Below are positions 18,099-26,872 of a stretch of 64,000 bases of DNA, piece after piece. This DNA is from Dyadobacter sp. CY312 (lineage in GTDB: Bacteria; Bacteroidota; Bacteroidia; Cytophagales; Spirosomataceae). The notes beneath the pieces are model-generated. The model was given only the letters and a program-made list of their open reading frames with translations. It ran no database searches and was not told the origin of the DNA. The stretch lies in contig NZ_JAJUXG010000001.1 in the NCBI RefSeq assembly GCF_021390535.1, positions 186,001 to 250,000 of the forward strand. The letters are read 5' to 3'. The translations under genes and the position numbers were made by a program. Within the stretch, counting starts at the first letter, position 1; each line of letters starts with the position of its first letter.

Positions 18099-18941
18099 TT
18101 GAACTCCCATCAGCAACAAATTACATCAACAGAAACAAAGCTTTACTCTTCCGCTTTAAGTCGGGAAGTTACCCTTAGCATCATCCTTCCGGCAAACTTT
18201 ACGAAATCGGAATCTTATCCGTTGCTTCTCATCAACGATGGTCAGGATCTGGCTGCCATGAATTACGTATCTATACTCTCGGATCTTTATATAGAGAACA
18301 AGGTTTCGCGGTTTGTAACGGTTGGTCTTCATGCAAGCGAAAACAGGATTCAGGAGTACGGTACCGCCGGACAGGCCGACTATGCTAACAGGGGGAGTTT
18401 GGCTGGTGCCACAACTTCGTTTGTATTGGATGAGCTTCTTCCGTTTTTGAATAATAAGTACGCTTTTCAGCAAACCAACGTCGTGTACGCAGGTTTTTCC
18501 CTGGGCGGGCTCATGGCGATTGACATGGTCTGGAAGTATCCCGGGATATTTTCCGCCGCCGCTGTTTTTTCGGGTGCGTTATGGTGGAGACAGAAAGCGC
18601 TGGACGCCGGCTATTGCGATAGTGACAGAATCATGCACGCTTTAATCAGAAACTCGGATTATAAGCCGGGATTAAAATTCTGGTTTCAGTGTGGTGGAAA
18701 AGATGAAACCGATGACCGGGACGGGGACGGAATTATTGATTCGATGCAGGATACACTGGAATGTATCGGAGAATTGGAAAGAAAAGGTTACCATTGGCAC
18801 AGGGACATTGCTTATCTGGAAATGCCGGAAGGCGAACACAATGTACCAACCTGGGCATTGGCAATGCCTTCATTTCTCACCTGGGCTTTTAGTATTGAGA
18901 AGGAAAAATCAGAAAAGGAAGTTCTGACAGCGATCTGGTAA
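18099..18941 (+). CDS. Putative esterase (enterochelin-esterase-like alpha/beta hydrolase)
   Basis: The product has 280 residues with a TTG start at 18099. No ATG occurs before clear homologous sequence (TKLYSSALSREVTLSIILPANF). The nucleophile elbow is VVYAGFSLGGLMA, followed by the acid region FWFQCGGKDETDDRDGDG and a C-terminal His in MPEGEHNVPTW. These are hallmarks of the putative esterase family that includes esterase D, Fes and feruloyl esterases. There is no signal peptide, so it acts in the cytoplasm. It is divergent from the other esterase and probably shares the control region 17968-18098 with the amidoligase run. Confidence 0.85.
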   Translation: MNSHQQQITSTETKLYSSALSREVTLSIILPANFTKSESYPLLLINDGQDLAAMNYVSILSDLYIENKVSRFVTVGLHASENRIQEYGTAGQADYANRGSLAGATTSFVLDELLPFLNNKYAFQQTNVVYAGFSLGGLMAIDMVWKYPGIFSAAAVFSGALWWRQKALDAGYCDSDRIMHALIRNSDYKPGLKFWFQCGGKDETDDRDGDGIIDSMQDTLECIGELERKGYHWHRDIAYLEMPEGEHNVPTWALAMPSFLTWAFSIEKEKSEKEVLTAIW

Positions 18942-18948
18942 AATAAAT

Positions 18949-18972
18949 GCCGGAGAAATACACCACTCCGGC
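18949..18972. terminator. Hairpin between convergent esterase and acyl-CoA reductase genes
   Basis: A 7-bp perfect stem (gccggag / ctccggc) has a 10-base loop. It begins 8 bp after the plus-strand stop and 14 bp past the minus-strand stop. The minus-strand side is followed by a T-rich tract, so it mainly suits the acyl-CoA reductase gene. Confidence 0.5.
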
Positions 18973-18985
18973 AAAAATATATATT

Positions 18986-20008
18986 TTAAAGACCTGCAAG
19001 AAATGCCATCGTGTCAACCGAATCGGCATAATCAGATATTGATGGCTTTTGCGCTAAGCCAAATGTGATTGTATTTTCAATACCAAGCTCCTGGCTTCCC
19101 ACCACACACTGTATTTTCTCAGATTCTTCCTGTAATACAGATTTTACATCTTCTATTGAATCGTAAAATTCGTAATGCACCACACTGATGGCTGAAACAA
19201 GCGCCTTGCCTTCGGTCAGAATAAGAAAACCATTATCGAAGTGCAGAACCCGGTTTACAAGTAATATCGATTTGTTGTATTCGTAATTATTGAAATACTT
19301 ATGATGGTGTAAACCAAGGGTGCTGTATGATTCAATAGATTCATAAAACTTGGTAAAGTCATATCCCGCTGGTACAAAGAGTTTTGAAACATTTCGGCAA
19401 CCCAGTCCATAATACTGAAAAATATCCTGGCCTAACGCTGTTAACTCTTCTTCACTTTCATTTCCGCTAAGTACCGCCACCGACGTTCTGTTCTTGCGAA
19501 TGATATTTGGTTTTTTAGAAAAATAATAATGAAAATACCGTGCTGTATTGTCGCTTCCTGTGGCAACATAAGCGTCAGCATCATTGAGGCGTTCTACAAA
19601 CTGAATGTACCCTTCGAAGCCTGGCTCAATTTCAACAAGTTTTTTTAAAAGATGGCGAATCAGAATCTGATCGTCGGAAGCCGGTTTGGCCAGCAGGATA
19701 TGTCCGCTCAACAGGACGCACAAGGCATCATGAAAACCTACGGCGGGAATGTTGCCAGCCATAACCACACCAACTTTTTTAATGTTTAATGGTTCGGAAT
19801 ATTGGCTTGCCCACTGCCTGAGTGGCATTTCATTCAAATATTCGCCGGATATCGCAAGCAGGGAAGTTTTAACGTTTTGGGGAGTGAACCAATTATTCTT
19901 GCTGTTGGCATCTGCTATCCATTCCTCTATTTCTTCCTCATGCAGGGCGTCAGCGATATATTGACCTAATTTAATGAATGCATTTATACGTTGATTTCTT
20001 GATATCAT
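18986..20008 (-). CDS. Acyl-CoA reductase, LuxC family
   Basis: The product has 340 residues from the ATG at 20008. An upstream in-frame start at 20119 would add 37 atypical AT-coded residues and overlap the divergent gene's promoter. Sequence features include VGVVMAGNIPAVGFHDALCVLLSGH (nucleotide-binding region of the aldehyde dehydrogenase fold), ARYFHYYFSKKPNIIRKNRTSVAVLSG and YYGLGCRNVSKLFVP, where the conserved Cys is the expected acyl acceptor. LuxC enzymes reduce acyl groups to aldehydes with NADPH. In non-luminous Bacteroidota the substrate is unknown. It is divergent from a dicluster ferredoxin gene 131 bp away, a pairing I recall from other Bacteroidota. Confidence 0.88.
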   Translation of the reverse strand: MISRNQRINAFIKLGQYIADALHEEEIEEWIADANSKNNWFTPQNVKTSLLAISGEYLNEMPLRQWASQYSEPLNIKKVGVVMAGNIPAVGFHDALCVLLSGHILLAKPASDDQILIRHLLKKLVEIEPGFEGYIQFVERLNDADAYVATGSDNTARYFHYYFSKKPNIIRKNRTSVAVLSGNESEEELTALGQDIFQYYGLGCRNVSKLFVPAGYDFTKFYESIESYSTLGLHHHKYFNNYEYNKSILLVNRVLHFDNGFLILTEGKALVSAISVVHYEFYDSIEDVKSVLQEESEKIQCVVGSQELGIENTITFGLAQKPSISDYADSVDTMAFLAGL

Positions 20009-20060
20009 TCTAGCAGAACTATAAATAGTATAATGGTTATTAAGGTTTTTAATTTTCTGA

Positions 20061-20090
20061 TTGTTGTGAAACTTTAAATAATTATATTTG
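20061..20090 (+). promoter_or_regulatory. Bacteroidota-type promoter of the ferredoxin gene
   Basis: TTG at 20061-20063, a 19-base spacer and TATATTTG at 20083-20090 match the -33/-7 consensus (TTTG and TAnnTTTG) used by the Bacteroidota primary sigma factor. The ferredoxin start codon is 49 bp downstream. Confidence 0.6.
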
Positions 20091-20139
20091 TTTCTGTATA
20101 AGCGAGAAAATAAGAACAAATATAAACAATCCGGCGACT

Positions 20140-20487
20140 ATGGCTATAATGATAACCGATGAATGCATAAATTGCGGGGCGTGCGAGCCAGAGTGCCCCA
20201 ACACGGCTATTTATGAGGGAGGTGTTGAATGGACCTGGGGAGATGGCACAAATTTAGACGAGGTAGATTTCGGCGACGGAACGGTCGTTAGTGGTAAGGA
20301 AAAACAATCTCCGGTTTCTGATGAATTCTACTATATAGTAACAGATAAATGTACTGAGTGCGTTGGTTTCCATGAAGAGCCACAATGTGCGGCAGTTTGT
20401 CCGGTAGATTGCTGCGTGGATGATCCCGACAATGAAGAGGAAGAGGAAACATTATTGGCCAAGAAAGCCTGGATGCACGGCGAATAG
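20140..20487 (+). CDS. 4Fe-4S dicluster ferredoxin
   Basis: The product has 115 residues and is strongly acidic. The first cluster motif is [12 protein letters not shown] (CxxCxxCxxxCP). The second is [22 protein letters not shown], a CxxC-x8-CxxxCP form with the 8-residue insert typical of 2[4Fe-4S] Alvin-type ferredoxins. The family transfers low-potential electrons in the cytoplasm. It is divergent from the LuxC-type reductase and is a candidate partner for a redox step there, though LuxC itself uses NADPH. It is followed by a strong terminator, so it is monocistronic. Confidence 0.95.
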   Translation: MAIMITDECINCGACEPECPNTAIYEGGVEWTWGDGTNLDEVDFGDGTVVSGKEKQSPVSDEFYYIVTDKCTECVGFHEEPQCAAVCPVDCCVDDPDNEEEEETLLAKKAWMHGE

Positions 20488-20513
20488 CCCCATTTCACCA
20501 AATTAGATTTTGC

Positions 20514-20539
20514 AGCCCCGCAACAGCGGGGCTTTTTTT
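20514..20539 (+). terminator. Intrinsic terminator of the ferredoxin gene
   Basis: An 8-bp perfect stem (agccccgc / gcggggct) with AACA loop and seven T's lies 27 bp after the ferredoxin stop. Confidence 0.93.
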
Positions 20540-20833
20540 GTGCCCAGCCAATCCTAAAATGGTAATTTCTGTATAAACTCCATACTGATTATTCGCCGAT
20601 TTGAATTTATAATATTTTGCAATTTAAAGTTTAGACAGAATATTAATGTTATTGTAAAAAGTTAATATTTTTCATTTTTATGTTTTTAAAACTATAAAAA
20701 AGAGTACAAAAGAATGAAAATTGTACTTTGTGAGATAAAATTTAATGATAATATTTGATAAATATAAATTAAGTACAATATTTGAATCACAATTGAGGAA
20801 CGAAGTGAAATTTAACTTAAACAGAATATAATT
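20540..20833. other. AT-rich leader upstream of the porin-amt pair
   Basis: About 290 bp of very AT-rich DNA with no open reading frame. It contains several partial -7-like boxes (for example gtactttg) but none with a good -33 element, so no promoter is assigned. As the only upstream region of the porin and Amt genes it probably carries their nitrogen-responsive control. Confidence 0.5.
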
Positions 20834-22039
20834 ATGAAAAAAGTCTATTGCACAGTATTATCTTTAATGATACCTTTTTTGGGTTTTACGAAGTCATTTG
20901 AAGATCACAAGACAAAGGCCGACACCTTGACAACTGTTGCAGAAGTGAAAGAGGATGAAGAGTCCAAAGGCGCATTCGCTTTTTCAGGTTATCTGGATTC
21001 TTATTATTCAGCGAACTTCAACAAACCATTGTCTCGTAGCAACGGAGGAGCAGCTGAAACAGCCAGAGTATTCGATACCAGATCTGGTCAGTTTTCACTT
21101 GGACTTGTTCAAACAAGGGTAGCTTACACAAATAGCAAATCGGAAGCCGTAGTAGACCTTACTTTCGGACCTAACGCTAACATGGGTAACTACGGAAATG
21201 AAGTATTCAGCACTGCTCTTGCAATCAAACAAGCATACTTCACTTATAAGTTTACCGACAAATTCTCGATGACCGCTGGTCAGTTCGGAACGCACATCGG
21301 ATATGAAGTAATTGATGCACCTGCAAACTTCAACTACTCGCTATCAAATCAGTTTAACAACGGTCCTTTCTACCACACTGGTCTTAAAGCAACTTATGCT
21401 TTCTCTGACAGAGCTTCTTTAATGGTTGGTGTTGTTAACAATGTGGATGGAATAGAAGACAACAACAGAAAAAAGGGAACTATCAGTCAGCTGTATCTTT
21501 CTCCTGTTGAAAACTGGAATGTATATCTGAACTTCATTAACAGTAATGAAGCAAACCCAATTGAAGAGACTGGCAAAACACCAAGCGCTTCTTACACCAT
21601 GTTCGATCTTGCGACCAGTTACCAGATTACTGAAAAATTCCTTTTGGGTTTGAATGCCTCTTATGGTTCACAAAAAGGTGATTTCCAAGGCGACGAACAT
21701 GCTAACATAACCGATTCATGGGGTGGGGTTGCTGTATATGCCAACACAGCAATTACTGAAAACTTCGGACTTGGAGCACGCTACGAATACTTCAACAATG
21801 ACAGTGGCGTACGCGGTTTGCGCACAGCTGCCGATTTGGGAACAAGTGTAAATTCGATTACGCTTACTGGTAATATCAACCTGGCTGACGGACATATCCT
21901 TGTTAAACCGGAATTCAGAATGGATGTTTATCCAAAAGTGAATGGAGCTAATGCCCTGCAGCAATTCGAAGACTCAGACGGAGCATGGACTAAAAACAGC
22001 CAGACAACCTTCGGACTAGCATTTATTTACAAATTCTAA
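20834..22039 (+). CDS. Outer-membrane beta-barrel porin (BBP2/OmpL-like)
   Basis: The product has 401 residues. A signal peptide (MKKVYCTVLSLMIPFLGFTKS) is followed by a short acidic linker and then alternating amphipathic strands rich in Tyr, Asn and Gly through to the C-terminal phenylalanine typical of outer-membrane barrels (LAFIYKF). It resembles the putative porin family PF07642. It lies 45 bp upstream of the ammonium transporter on the same strand, and I recall such porins being linked to amt genes. The inferred role is to let ammonium or small nitrogen compounds across the outer membrane. Confidence 0.85.
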   Translation: MKKVYCTVLSLMIPFLGFTKSFEDHKTKADTLTTVAEVKEDEESKGAFAFSGYLDSYYSANFNKPLSRSNGGAAETARVFDTRSGQFSLGLVQTRVAYTNSKSEAVVDLTFGPNANMGNYGNEVFSTALAIKQAYFTYKFTDKFSMTAGQFGTHIGYEVIDAPANFNYSLSNQFNNGPFYHTGLKATYAFSDRASLMVGVVNNVDGIEDNNRKKGTISQLYLSPVENWNVYLNFINSNEANPIEETGKTPSASYTMFDLATSYQITEKFLLGLNASYGSQKGDFQGDEHANITDSWGGVAVYANTAITENFGLGARYEYFNNDSGVRGLRTAADLGTSVNSITLTGNINLADGHILVKPEFRMDVYPKVNGANALQQFEDSDGAWTKNSQTTFGLAFIYKF

Positions 22040-22084
22040 TCATATACCTTCTTTAAATCTATAAACATTATAACATCTACAACA

Positions 22085-23404
22085 ATGGAAAAACGAAGTT
22101 ACATCCCACTGATCATTCTCTTGGTTATTAGCATCCTGGGTGCTTTCATACCAAGCGTACCTACACAGATTGCAACAGAAGGACTCGATTCAGGTGACAC
22201 CGCATGGTTACTTGTATCCGCTGCTCTTGTTTTACTTATGACTCCTGGTCTTGCTTATTTCTACGGCGGTATGGTGAATAACAAAAATGTTATTTCAACC
22301 ATGTTGCAGAGCTTTATTGCCATGGGTGTGATTAGCGTTCTATGGGTTGTTGTGGGTTTCAGCCTTGCATTCGGTGATGATATCGGAGGTTTTATTGGAA
22401 ACCCAATGACATTCTTCATGTTCAAAGGTGTATTGGATGCCCCGGTTTTCGGAACAATTCCTTTCGCTTTGTTCGCGATGTTCCAATTGAAATTTGCTGT
22501 AATCACTCCTGCGTTGGTTACAGGTTCTATGGCTGAGCGTGTTAATTTCCGCTCTTACGTTCTGTTTATTATCTTATTCTGCATCTTCGTTTACTCTCCT
22601 CTTGCTCACATGACCTGGCATGCAGAAGGCATCCTTTTCAAAATGGGCGTACTTGACTTTGCTGGTGGAACCGTGGTACACATGTCTGCTGGTTGGGCTG
22701 CTTTGGCAGGTGCTATTTACCTGAAAAGACGTAAGTCATTGCTTGAAGACCACGTTCTTCCTCCTGCAAACATTCCTTTTGTTCTGTTGGGAACAGGTTT
22801 ACTTTGGTTCGGCTGGTTCGGTTTCAACGCAGGTTCTGCATTGTCAGCTTCACCATTGGCAGTTTCAGCTTTCGCAGCTACAAACACAGCAGCAGGTGCA
22901 GCAGGTTTGTCATGGGTATTGTTTGATGCAGCAAAAGGCAAAAAGGTATCAGCGCTTGGTTTCTGTATCGGAGCTGTGGTTGGTTTGGTAGCTATTACGC
23001 CAGCGGCTGGTTTCGTAACGGTTCCCGCTTCAATCTTCATCGGAACTGTGGCGTCTATCGTAAGTAACTATGTTGCTCACCTTCGTACACGTTCTACTTT
23101 GGACGATACATTGGACGTTTTCCCTTGCCACGGTGTTGGTGGTATGGTTGGTATGCTGATGACCGGCGTTTTCGCAACAAGTGCTGTTAACCCTCTGGTA
23201 ACAGATCAGGGATTGGCTTTCGGAGAAACTACTTTGTTCATCAATCACGTGATTGCTCTTGTAGGTGTATCTGTATTTGCTTTTGGAGGATCTTTTGCTC
23301 TGCTTAAAATCACTGACCTTATCCTTCCGCTTCGTGTTTCTGAACAAGATGAGAAAGTTGGTTTGGATGTTAGCCAGCACGATGAATTCCTAGTAGAGGC
23401 TTAA
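22085..23404 (+). CDS. amt: Ammonium transporter
   Basis: The product is a 439-residue inner-membrane protein of the Amt/MEP/Rh family with about 11-12 hydrophobic segments. Recognisable signatures are GDTAWLLVSAALVLLMTPGLAYFYGGMV, DFAGGTVVHMSAGWAALAG (the conserved pore His region), GLLWFGWFGFNAGSAL and FPCHGVGGMVGMLMTG with the second pore His. The first hydrophobic stretch (residues 5-25) is a probable signal-like segment. No PII gene (glnB/glnK) is next to it, which is uncommon for amt. It is co-transcribed with the porin gene and ends at a bidirectional terminator. Confidence 0.97.
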   Translation: MEKRSYIPLIILLVISILGAFIPSVPTQIATEGLDSGDTAWLLVSAALVLLMTPGLAYFYGGMVNNKNVISTMLQSFIAMGVISVLWVVVGFSLAFGDDIGGFIGNPMTFFMFKGVLDAPVFGTIPFALFAMFQLKFAVITPALVTGSMAERVNFRSYVLFIILFCIFVYSPLAHMTWHAEGILFKMGVLDFAGGTVVHMSAGWAALAGAIYLKRRKSLLEDHVLPPANIPFVLLGTGLLWFGWFGFNAGSALSASPLAVSAFAATNTAAGAAGLSWVLFDAAKGKKVSALGFCIGAVVGLVAITPAAGFVTVPASIFIGTVASIVSNYVAHLRTRSTLDDTLDVFPCHGVGGMVGMLMTGVFATSAVNPLVTDQGLAFGETTLFINHVIALVGVSVFAFGGSFALLKITDLILPLRVSEQDEKVGLDVSQHDEFLVEA

Positions 23405-23431
23405 TAGAATGGATTTGGATATTATTTCATT

Positions 23432-23460
23432 AAAAAACCCCGGATTCCCGGGGTTTTTTT
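23432..23460. terminator. Bidirectional terminator between amt and mtaB
   Basis: A 12-bp perfect stem (aaaaaaccccgg / ccggggtttttt) with an ATTC loop has A and T runs on both sides. It serves both convergent genes. It uses the same loop as the terminators at 4665 and 6242. Confidence 0.92.
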
Positions 23461-23507
23461 TATGCCAAAATTGGGGCAGCAATTATGAATAAAAACCAAT
23501 AGATATA

Positions 23508-24836
23508 TTAATGAGCCAAAATCTCCTCATTCAATTCTGTTACTTCCATCAAACCTTCACCATTCAAATGATCGTAACGAATCGTCTTAGTTTCATTAAT
23601 TAGCAGGGGATCATATTTTACTGCAACCCGGATGTAGTTTTCTGTAAAGCCCAGCATCTGGCCATTCTGTACTTCATCCTCGAATAACACAGTTCCTTGC
23701 TTGCCAATTTGCTGCTCATAAAAATATCTCTTTTTCTTTTCAGAAAGAATATGAAGCATTTTGGAGCGATCAGCCCGTTGCGATTTTGGAACGACCGGTT
23801 TTATAGCAATCGCCGTTGTATTCTCTCTTTCGGAATAAGTGAATACGTGCAGGTAAGATATATCCAGTTCATTTAGGAATTGGTAACTTTCCAAAAACAG
23901 CTCTTCCGTTTCACCCGGATGCCCCACGATCACATCAACACCGATGCAGCAATCTGGCATCAGGGTTTTAATTTTTTCAACGCGTTCAGCGTATAGCTCA
24001 CGTTTGTAACGCCTGCGCATCAGGCTCAAAGTTTTATTTGAACCCGATTGCAGCGGTATATGAAAATGAGGTACAAATCTTTTGGATTGAGCAACAAACT
24101 CGATGATCTCGTCCGTGAGTAAATTCGGTTCAATAGATGAAATCCTGAACCGTGAGATACCTTCAACTTCATCCAAAGCCTGGATCAGTTGAAGAAATGT
24201 TTCTTTCTTTTCTCCGCTTTGAATACCAAAATCCCCAATGTTTACGCCTGTAAGTACAATTTCTTTTACGCCTCTTGCCGCCACATCCATCGCCGCCGTA
24301 ACCACGTTTGCAATCGTATCTGACCGGCTTTTTCCGCGAGCCAGTGGTATTGTACAATAGGCGCAAGGATAATCGCAACCATCCTGTACTTTAAGGAATG
24401 TTCTCGTTCTGTCGTTTAAAGAATAAGAGGTATGGTAGTCAACAGCATCATCAATATGCGAAGCAAGTATTTGAGCGGGATGGTTTCCCGGCTCTTTTTC
24501 AAACGTATCGATAAGTTCAACCAATCTGAATTTCTCGGCTGCTCCAAGGACAGCATCCACACCAGGTATTTCAGATATCTCTTTTGGCTTTAATTGTGCA
24601 TAACACCCAATGATAGCCACATAACCGTCCGGATTGATCTTTTGCGCTTCCCTTACGATTTTTCTGCACTTCTTATCGGCGTTTTCAGTTACCGAGCAGG
24701 TATTAATAATGAATATATCCGGCGTTTCGTTGAACTCTACTTTTGAATACCCTTTGTCTTCAAACATCCTTCCGATGGACGAACTTTCAGAGTAATTCAA
24801 CTTACAACCTAATGTATAAAAAGCTACTTTTTTCAT
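23508..24836 (-). CDS. mtaB: tRNA t6A37 methylthiotransferase MtaB
   Basis: The product is a 442-residue radical SAM methylthiotransferase. The N-terminal UPF0004 domain begins VAFYTLGCKLNYSES and has NTCSVTENADKKCR and IIGCYAQL, giving the three Cys for the auxiliary iron-sulfur cluster. The radical SAM core has DGCDYPCAYCTIPLARG (CxxxCxxC). The C-terminal part is a TRAM-like beta domain. The sequence LGCKLN at the start, rather than LGCxxN with S, fits the MtaB branch, which converts t6A37 to ms2t6A37, rather than RimO or MiaB. It stands between amt and the sulfatase gene. Confidence 0.93.
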   Translation of the reverse strand: MKKVAFYTLGCKLNYSESSSIGRMFEDKGYSKVEFNETPDIFIINTCSVTENADKKCRKIVREAQKINPDGYVAIIGCYAQLKPKEISEIPGVDAVLGAAEKFRLVELIDTFEKEPGNHPAQILASHIDDAVDYHTSYSLNDRTRTFLKVQDGCDYPCAYCTIPLARGKSRSDTIANVVTAAMDVAARGVKEIVLTGVNIGDFGIQSGEKKETFLQLIQALDEVEGISRFRISSIEPNLLTDEIIEFVAQSKRFVPHFHIPLQSGSNKTLSLMRRRYKRELYAERVEKIKTLMPDCCIGVDVIVGHPGETEELFLESYQFLNELDISYLHVFTYSERENTTAIAIKPVVPKSQRADRSKMLHILSEKKKRYFYEQQIGKQGTVLFEDEVQNGQMLGFTENYIRVAVKYDPLLINETKTIRYDHLNGEGLMEVTELNEEILAH

Positions 24837-24876
24837 AATGACATCTTAATTCTGCAAAATTACACCTTTTTTGCCA

Positions 24877-26712
24877 TCAACGGGCTAAATAGTCAGTGTA
24901 GGAGGCCTGTAAGTATGCTTTGCCCACTTCAACTGCACCGGTTCCGGGCTTGCCTCCCTGTTCAATTAAATTACCTCCAATGTTATCACGCACAACAAAA
25001 CCACCAGAATTTATCCAGCCAAGACCATTATTAAATGCAAAATAGGCAAATGAAACTCTGTTCTTCTTGAAAATATCGTTACTCCATTCAAATGATTGTG
25101 AAGGAAGTTTAATCTGGTTCAGTAAAGTAGCAGCCAGGTCTGTTTGTGAACATAAGGTATCAATTCGGATGCCTTTTTGTTTGACTGCACCGCCTAGCCA
25201 AAGCATTGGAATATGGAATTCACTTGGTTTTGTTCCGGAACGGTCGGGTAGTGGGTGACCGTGATCAGCAATAATTACGATGAGTGTATTTTCCCACCAG
25301 GATTTGGTTTTTGCCTTTTTTATGAAGTCACCAATCGACGCATCGGAATAATGTAATGCATTGAGAAACAAATGTTCAGGATCGTTTCCCTGAATTACTG
25401 ATTTAACAGGAACTTCAAAAGGCTCATGGCTGCTTAAAGTAAATAACGTACTAAAAAAGGGCTGTTTCTGAGAATCCAGATCATGTAAAAGACGATCAAG
25501 CACGACATGGTCATGAGCACCCCATTTCGAATTCATGTCCTTGTCTGCAAAAGCATTTTTGTCAGTAATATTGTCAAAGCCCTGTTGCAGAAAATAAGAC
25601 TTCATATTGGCAAACTCAGTCTCGCCGCCATAGTAGAAAGATGTTTTCCAGCCTGCTTGTTGAAACGTGCGAGGTACGGAAGGCAATGAAATCGTTTTGT
25701 TAGGTATTTTGATAATAGAGGTGGTAGGCTGTGCAGGATAGCCACTGAGAATAGCAACCATTCCCTTGTCACTTCTGTTGCCGCTCGCATACATGTTGGT
25801 AAAAAGAATTCCTTCCTTTGTGAGCGCATCAAATTGCGGAGTAACACCCTTCACACCATTCATACTTTCCACAACCTTAGCAGTGAAACTTTCCCAAATG
25901 ATGACCACTACATTAACCGGCCTGATGGAATCGATGATCCGCTCCGTTGTTCCAGGGGTATTATAGAGATTTTTAACCTGTGTCGCTGCCAGTTCTGCCG
26001 GAAAATATGCAAACGGATTTTTCTTTGAATACCTCAGGTGCACTACAGAGCTCATATAGTTCCACGGAACGTTAATAGCAGCGTAGTTGGCAAAACTCTT
26101 GTCACTGAAAAAAACAGCGCTCTCATTCATAGGTGCCAGTTGCAAACCGCCACGGATTGGAATAATAAGGGATCCTGTTAGTAAAAGGAAACTGATTCCC
26201 AGATAGGGCCAGGGCACTTTGGTGAAAAATGGAACCGTTCTGCTGATAATGGTAGCCGACAGTTTCAGTATGAGAAAGTAAAAAACTAAAATCAGGCAGA
26301 ACAGAGGGAATACCGGCGCGGCACCCATAGAAGCCCAGGCTTCTGCTGGCGTTTTAAGATAGTGTAAGGATGTAGCATCTATACGAAAACCCCAGGCACG
26401 AAACAGTTCCAGGTCGGCAATGGTGAGAAACACGATGACAATTGACACCACCGCCAGGTAAATTTTTGTGGTTGTCGCGTACCATTTCCATTTGGTTGAG
26501 GTGAATACGAGCAGGAGTGTAGGGATTACAAGTATGTAACCCGTAAATGACACATCCATACGCAATCCGTGCCACGCACTTTTAACCCAGTATGATGCTG
26601 GCAGTTCAAGTGTTTTTTTATAATGATATGTGAGGAATAAAATCCGGAAAAGCTGGAAGACAAGTATCCACATGAGCCCCAGGAGGGCTACAAATTCTAA
26701 TCGTTTACGCAT
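24877..26712 (-). CDS. LTA synthase-like membrane sulfatase
   Basis: The product has 611 residues. The first 200 contain about five membrane segments. The rest is an extracytoplasmic sulfatase/alkaline phosphatase fold of the LtaS/OpgB type: VVVIIWESFTAK with the metal-binding Glu, YASGNRSDKGMVAILSG in the nucleophile loop, and LIVIIADHGHPL with metal ligands. In LtaS the nucleophile is Thr; here the matching residue appears to be Ser314. Gram-negative relatives transfer phosphoglycerol or phosphoethanolamine groups to glycans or lipids. It starts 40 bp upstream of mtaB in transcript direction, so the two may be co-transcribed. Confidence 0.88.
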   Translation of the reverse strand: MRKRLEFVALLGLMWILVFQLFRILFLTYHYKKTLELPASYWVKSAWHGLRMDVSFTGYILVIPTLLLVFTSTKWKWYATTTKIYLAVVSIVIVFLTIADLELFRAWGFRIDATSLHYLKTPAEAWASMGAAPVFPLFCLILVFYFLILKLSATIISRTVPFFTKVPWPYLGISFLLLTGSLIIPIRGGLQLAPMNESAVFFSDKSFANYAAINVPWNYMSSVVHLRYSKKNPFAYFPAELAATQVKNLYNTPGTTERIIDSIRPVNVVVIIWESFTAKVVESMNGVKGVTPQFDALTKEGILFTNMYASGNRSDKGMVAILSGYPAQPTTSIIKIPNKTISLPSVPRTFQQAGWKTSFYYGGETEFANMKSYFLQQGFDNITDKNAFADKDMNSKWGAHDHVVLDRLLHDLDSQKQPFFSTLFTLSSHEPFEVPVKSVIQGNDPEHLFLNALHYSDASIGDFIKKAKTKSWWENTLIVIIADHGHPLPDRSGTKPSEFHIPMLWLGGAVKQKGIRIDTLCSQTDLAATLLNQIKLPSQSFEWSNDIFKKNRVSFAYFAFNNGLGWINSGGFVVRDNIGGNLIEQGGKPGTGAVEVGKAYLQASYTDYLAR

Positions 26713-26816
26713 TGGTGTCTGTAAGAATTTGCAAAATTCCGAAAAAATGGAGTCAATTCAATGATAAAATTCGAAGGAAATGATCAAAATGGATAAAAAT
26801 TAGGAATAAATAGTAG

Positions 26817-26842
26817 TTGGTATCAGTAAATAAATAATTTTG
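26817..26842 (+). promoter_or_regulatory. Possible promoter of the GSIII gene
   Basis: TAATTTTG at 26835-26842 matches TAnnTTTG and lies 30 bp before the start codon. The nearest TTG (26817-26819) gives only a 15-base spacer, shorter than the usual 19, so only the -7 element is convincing. Confidence 0.4.
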
Positions 26843-26872
26843 GGAAGAAATAATACTTAATCAATACTAGAA

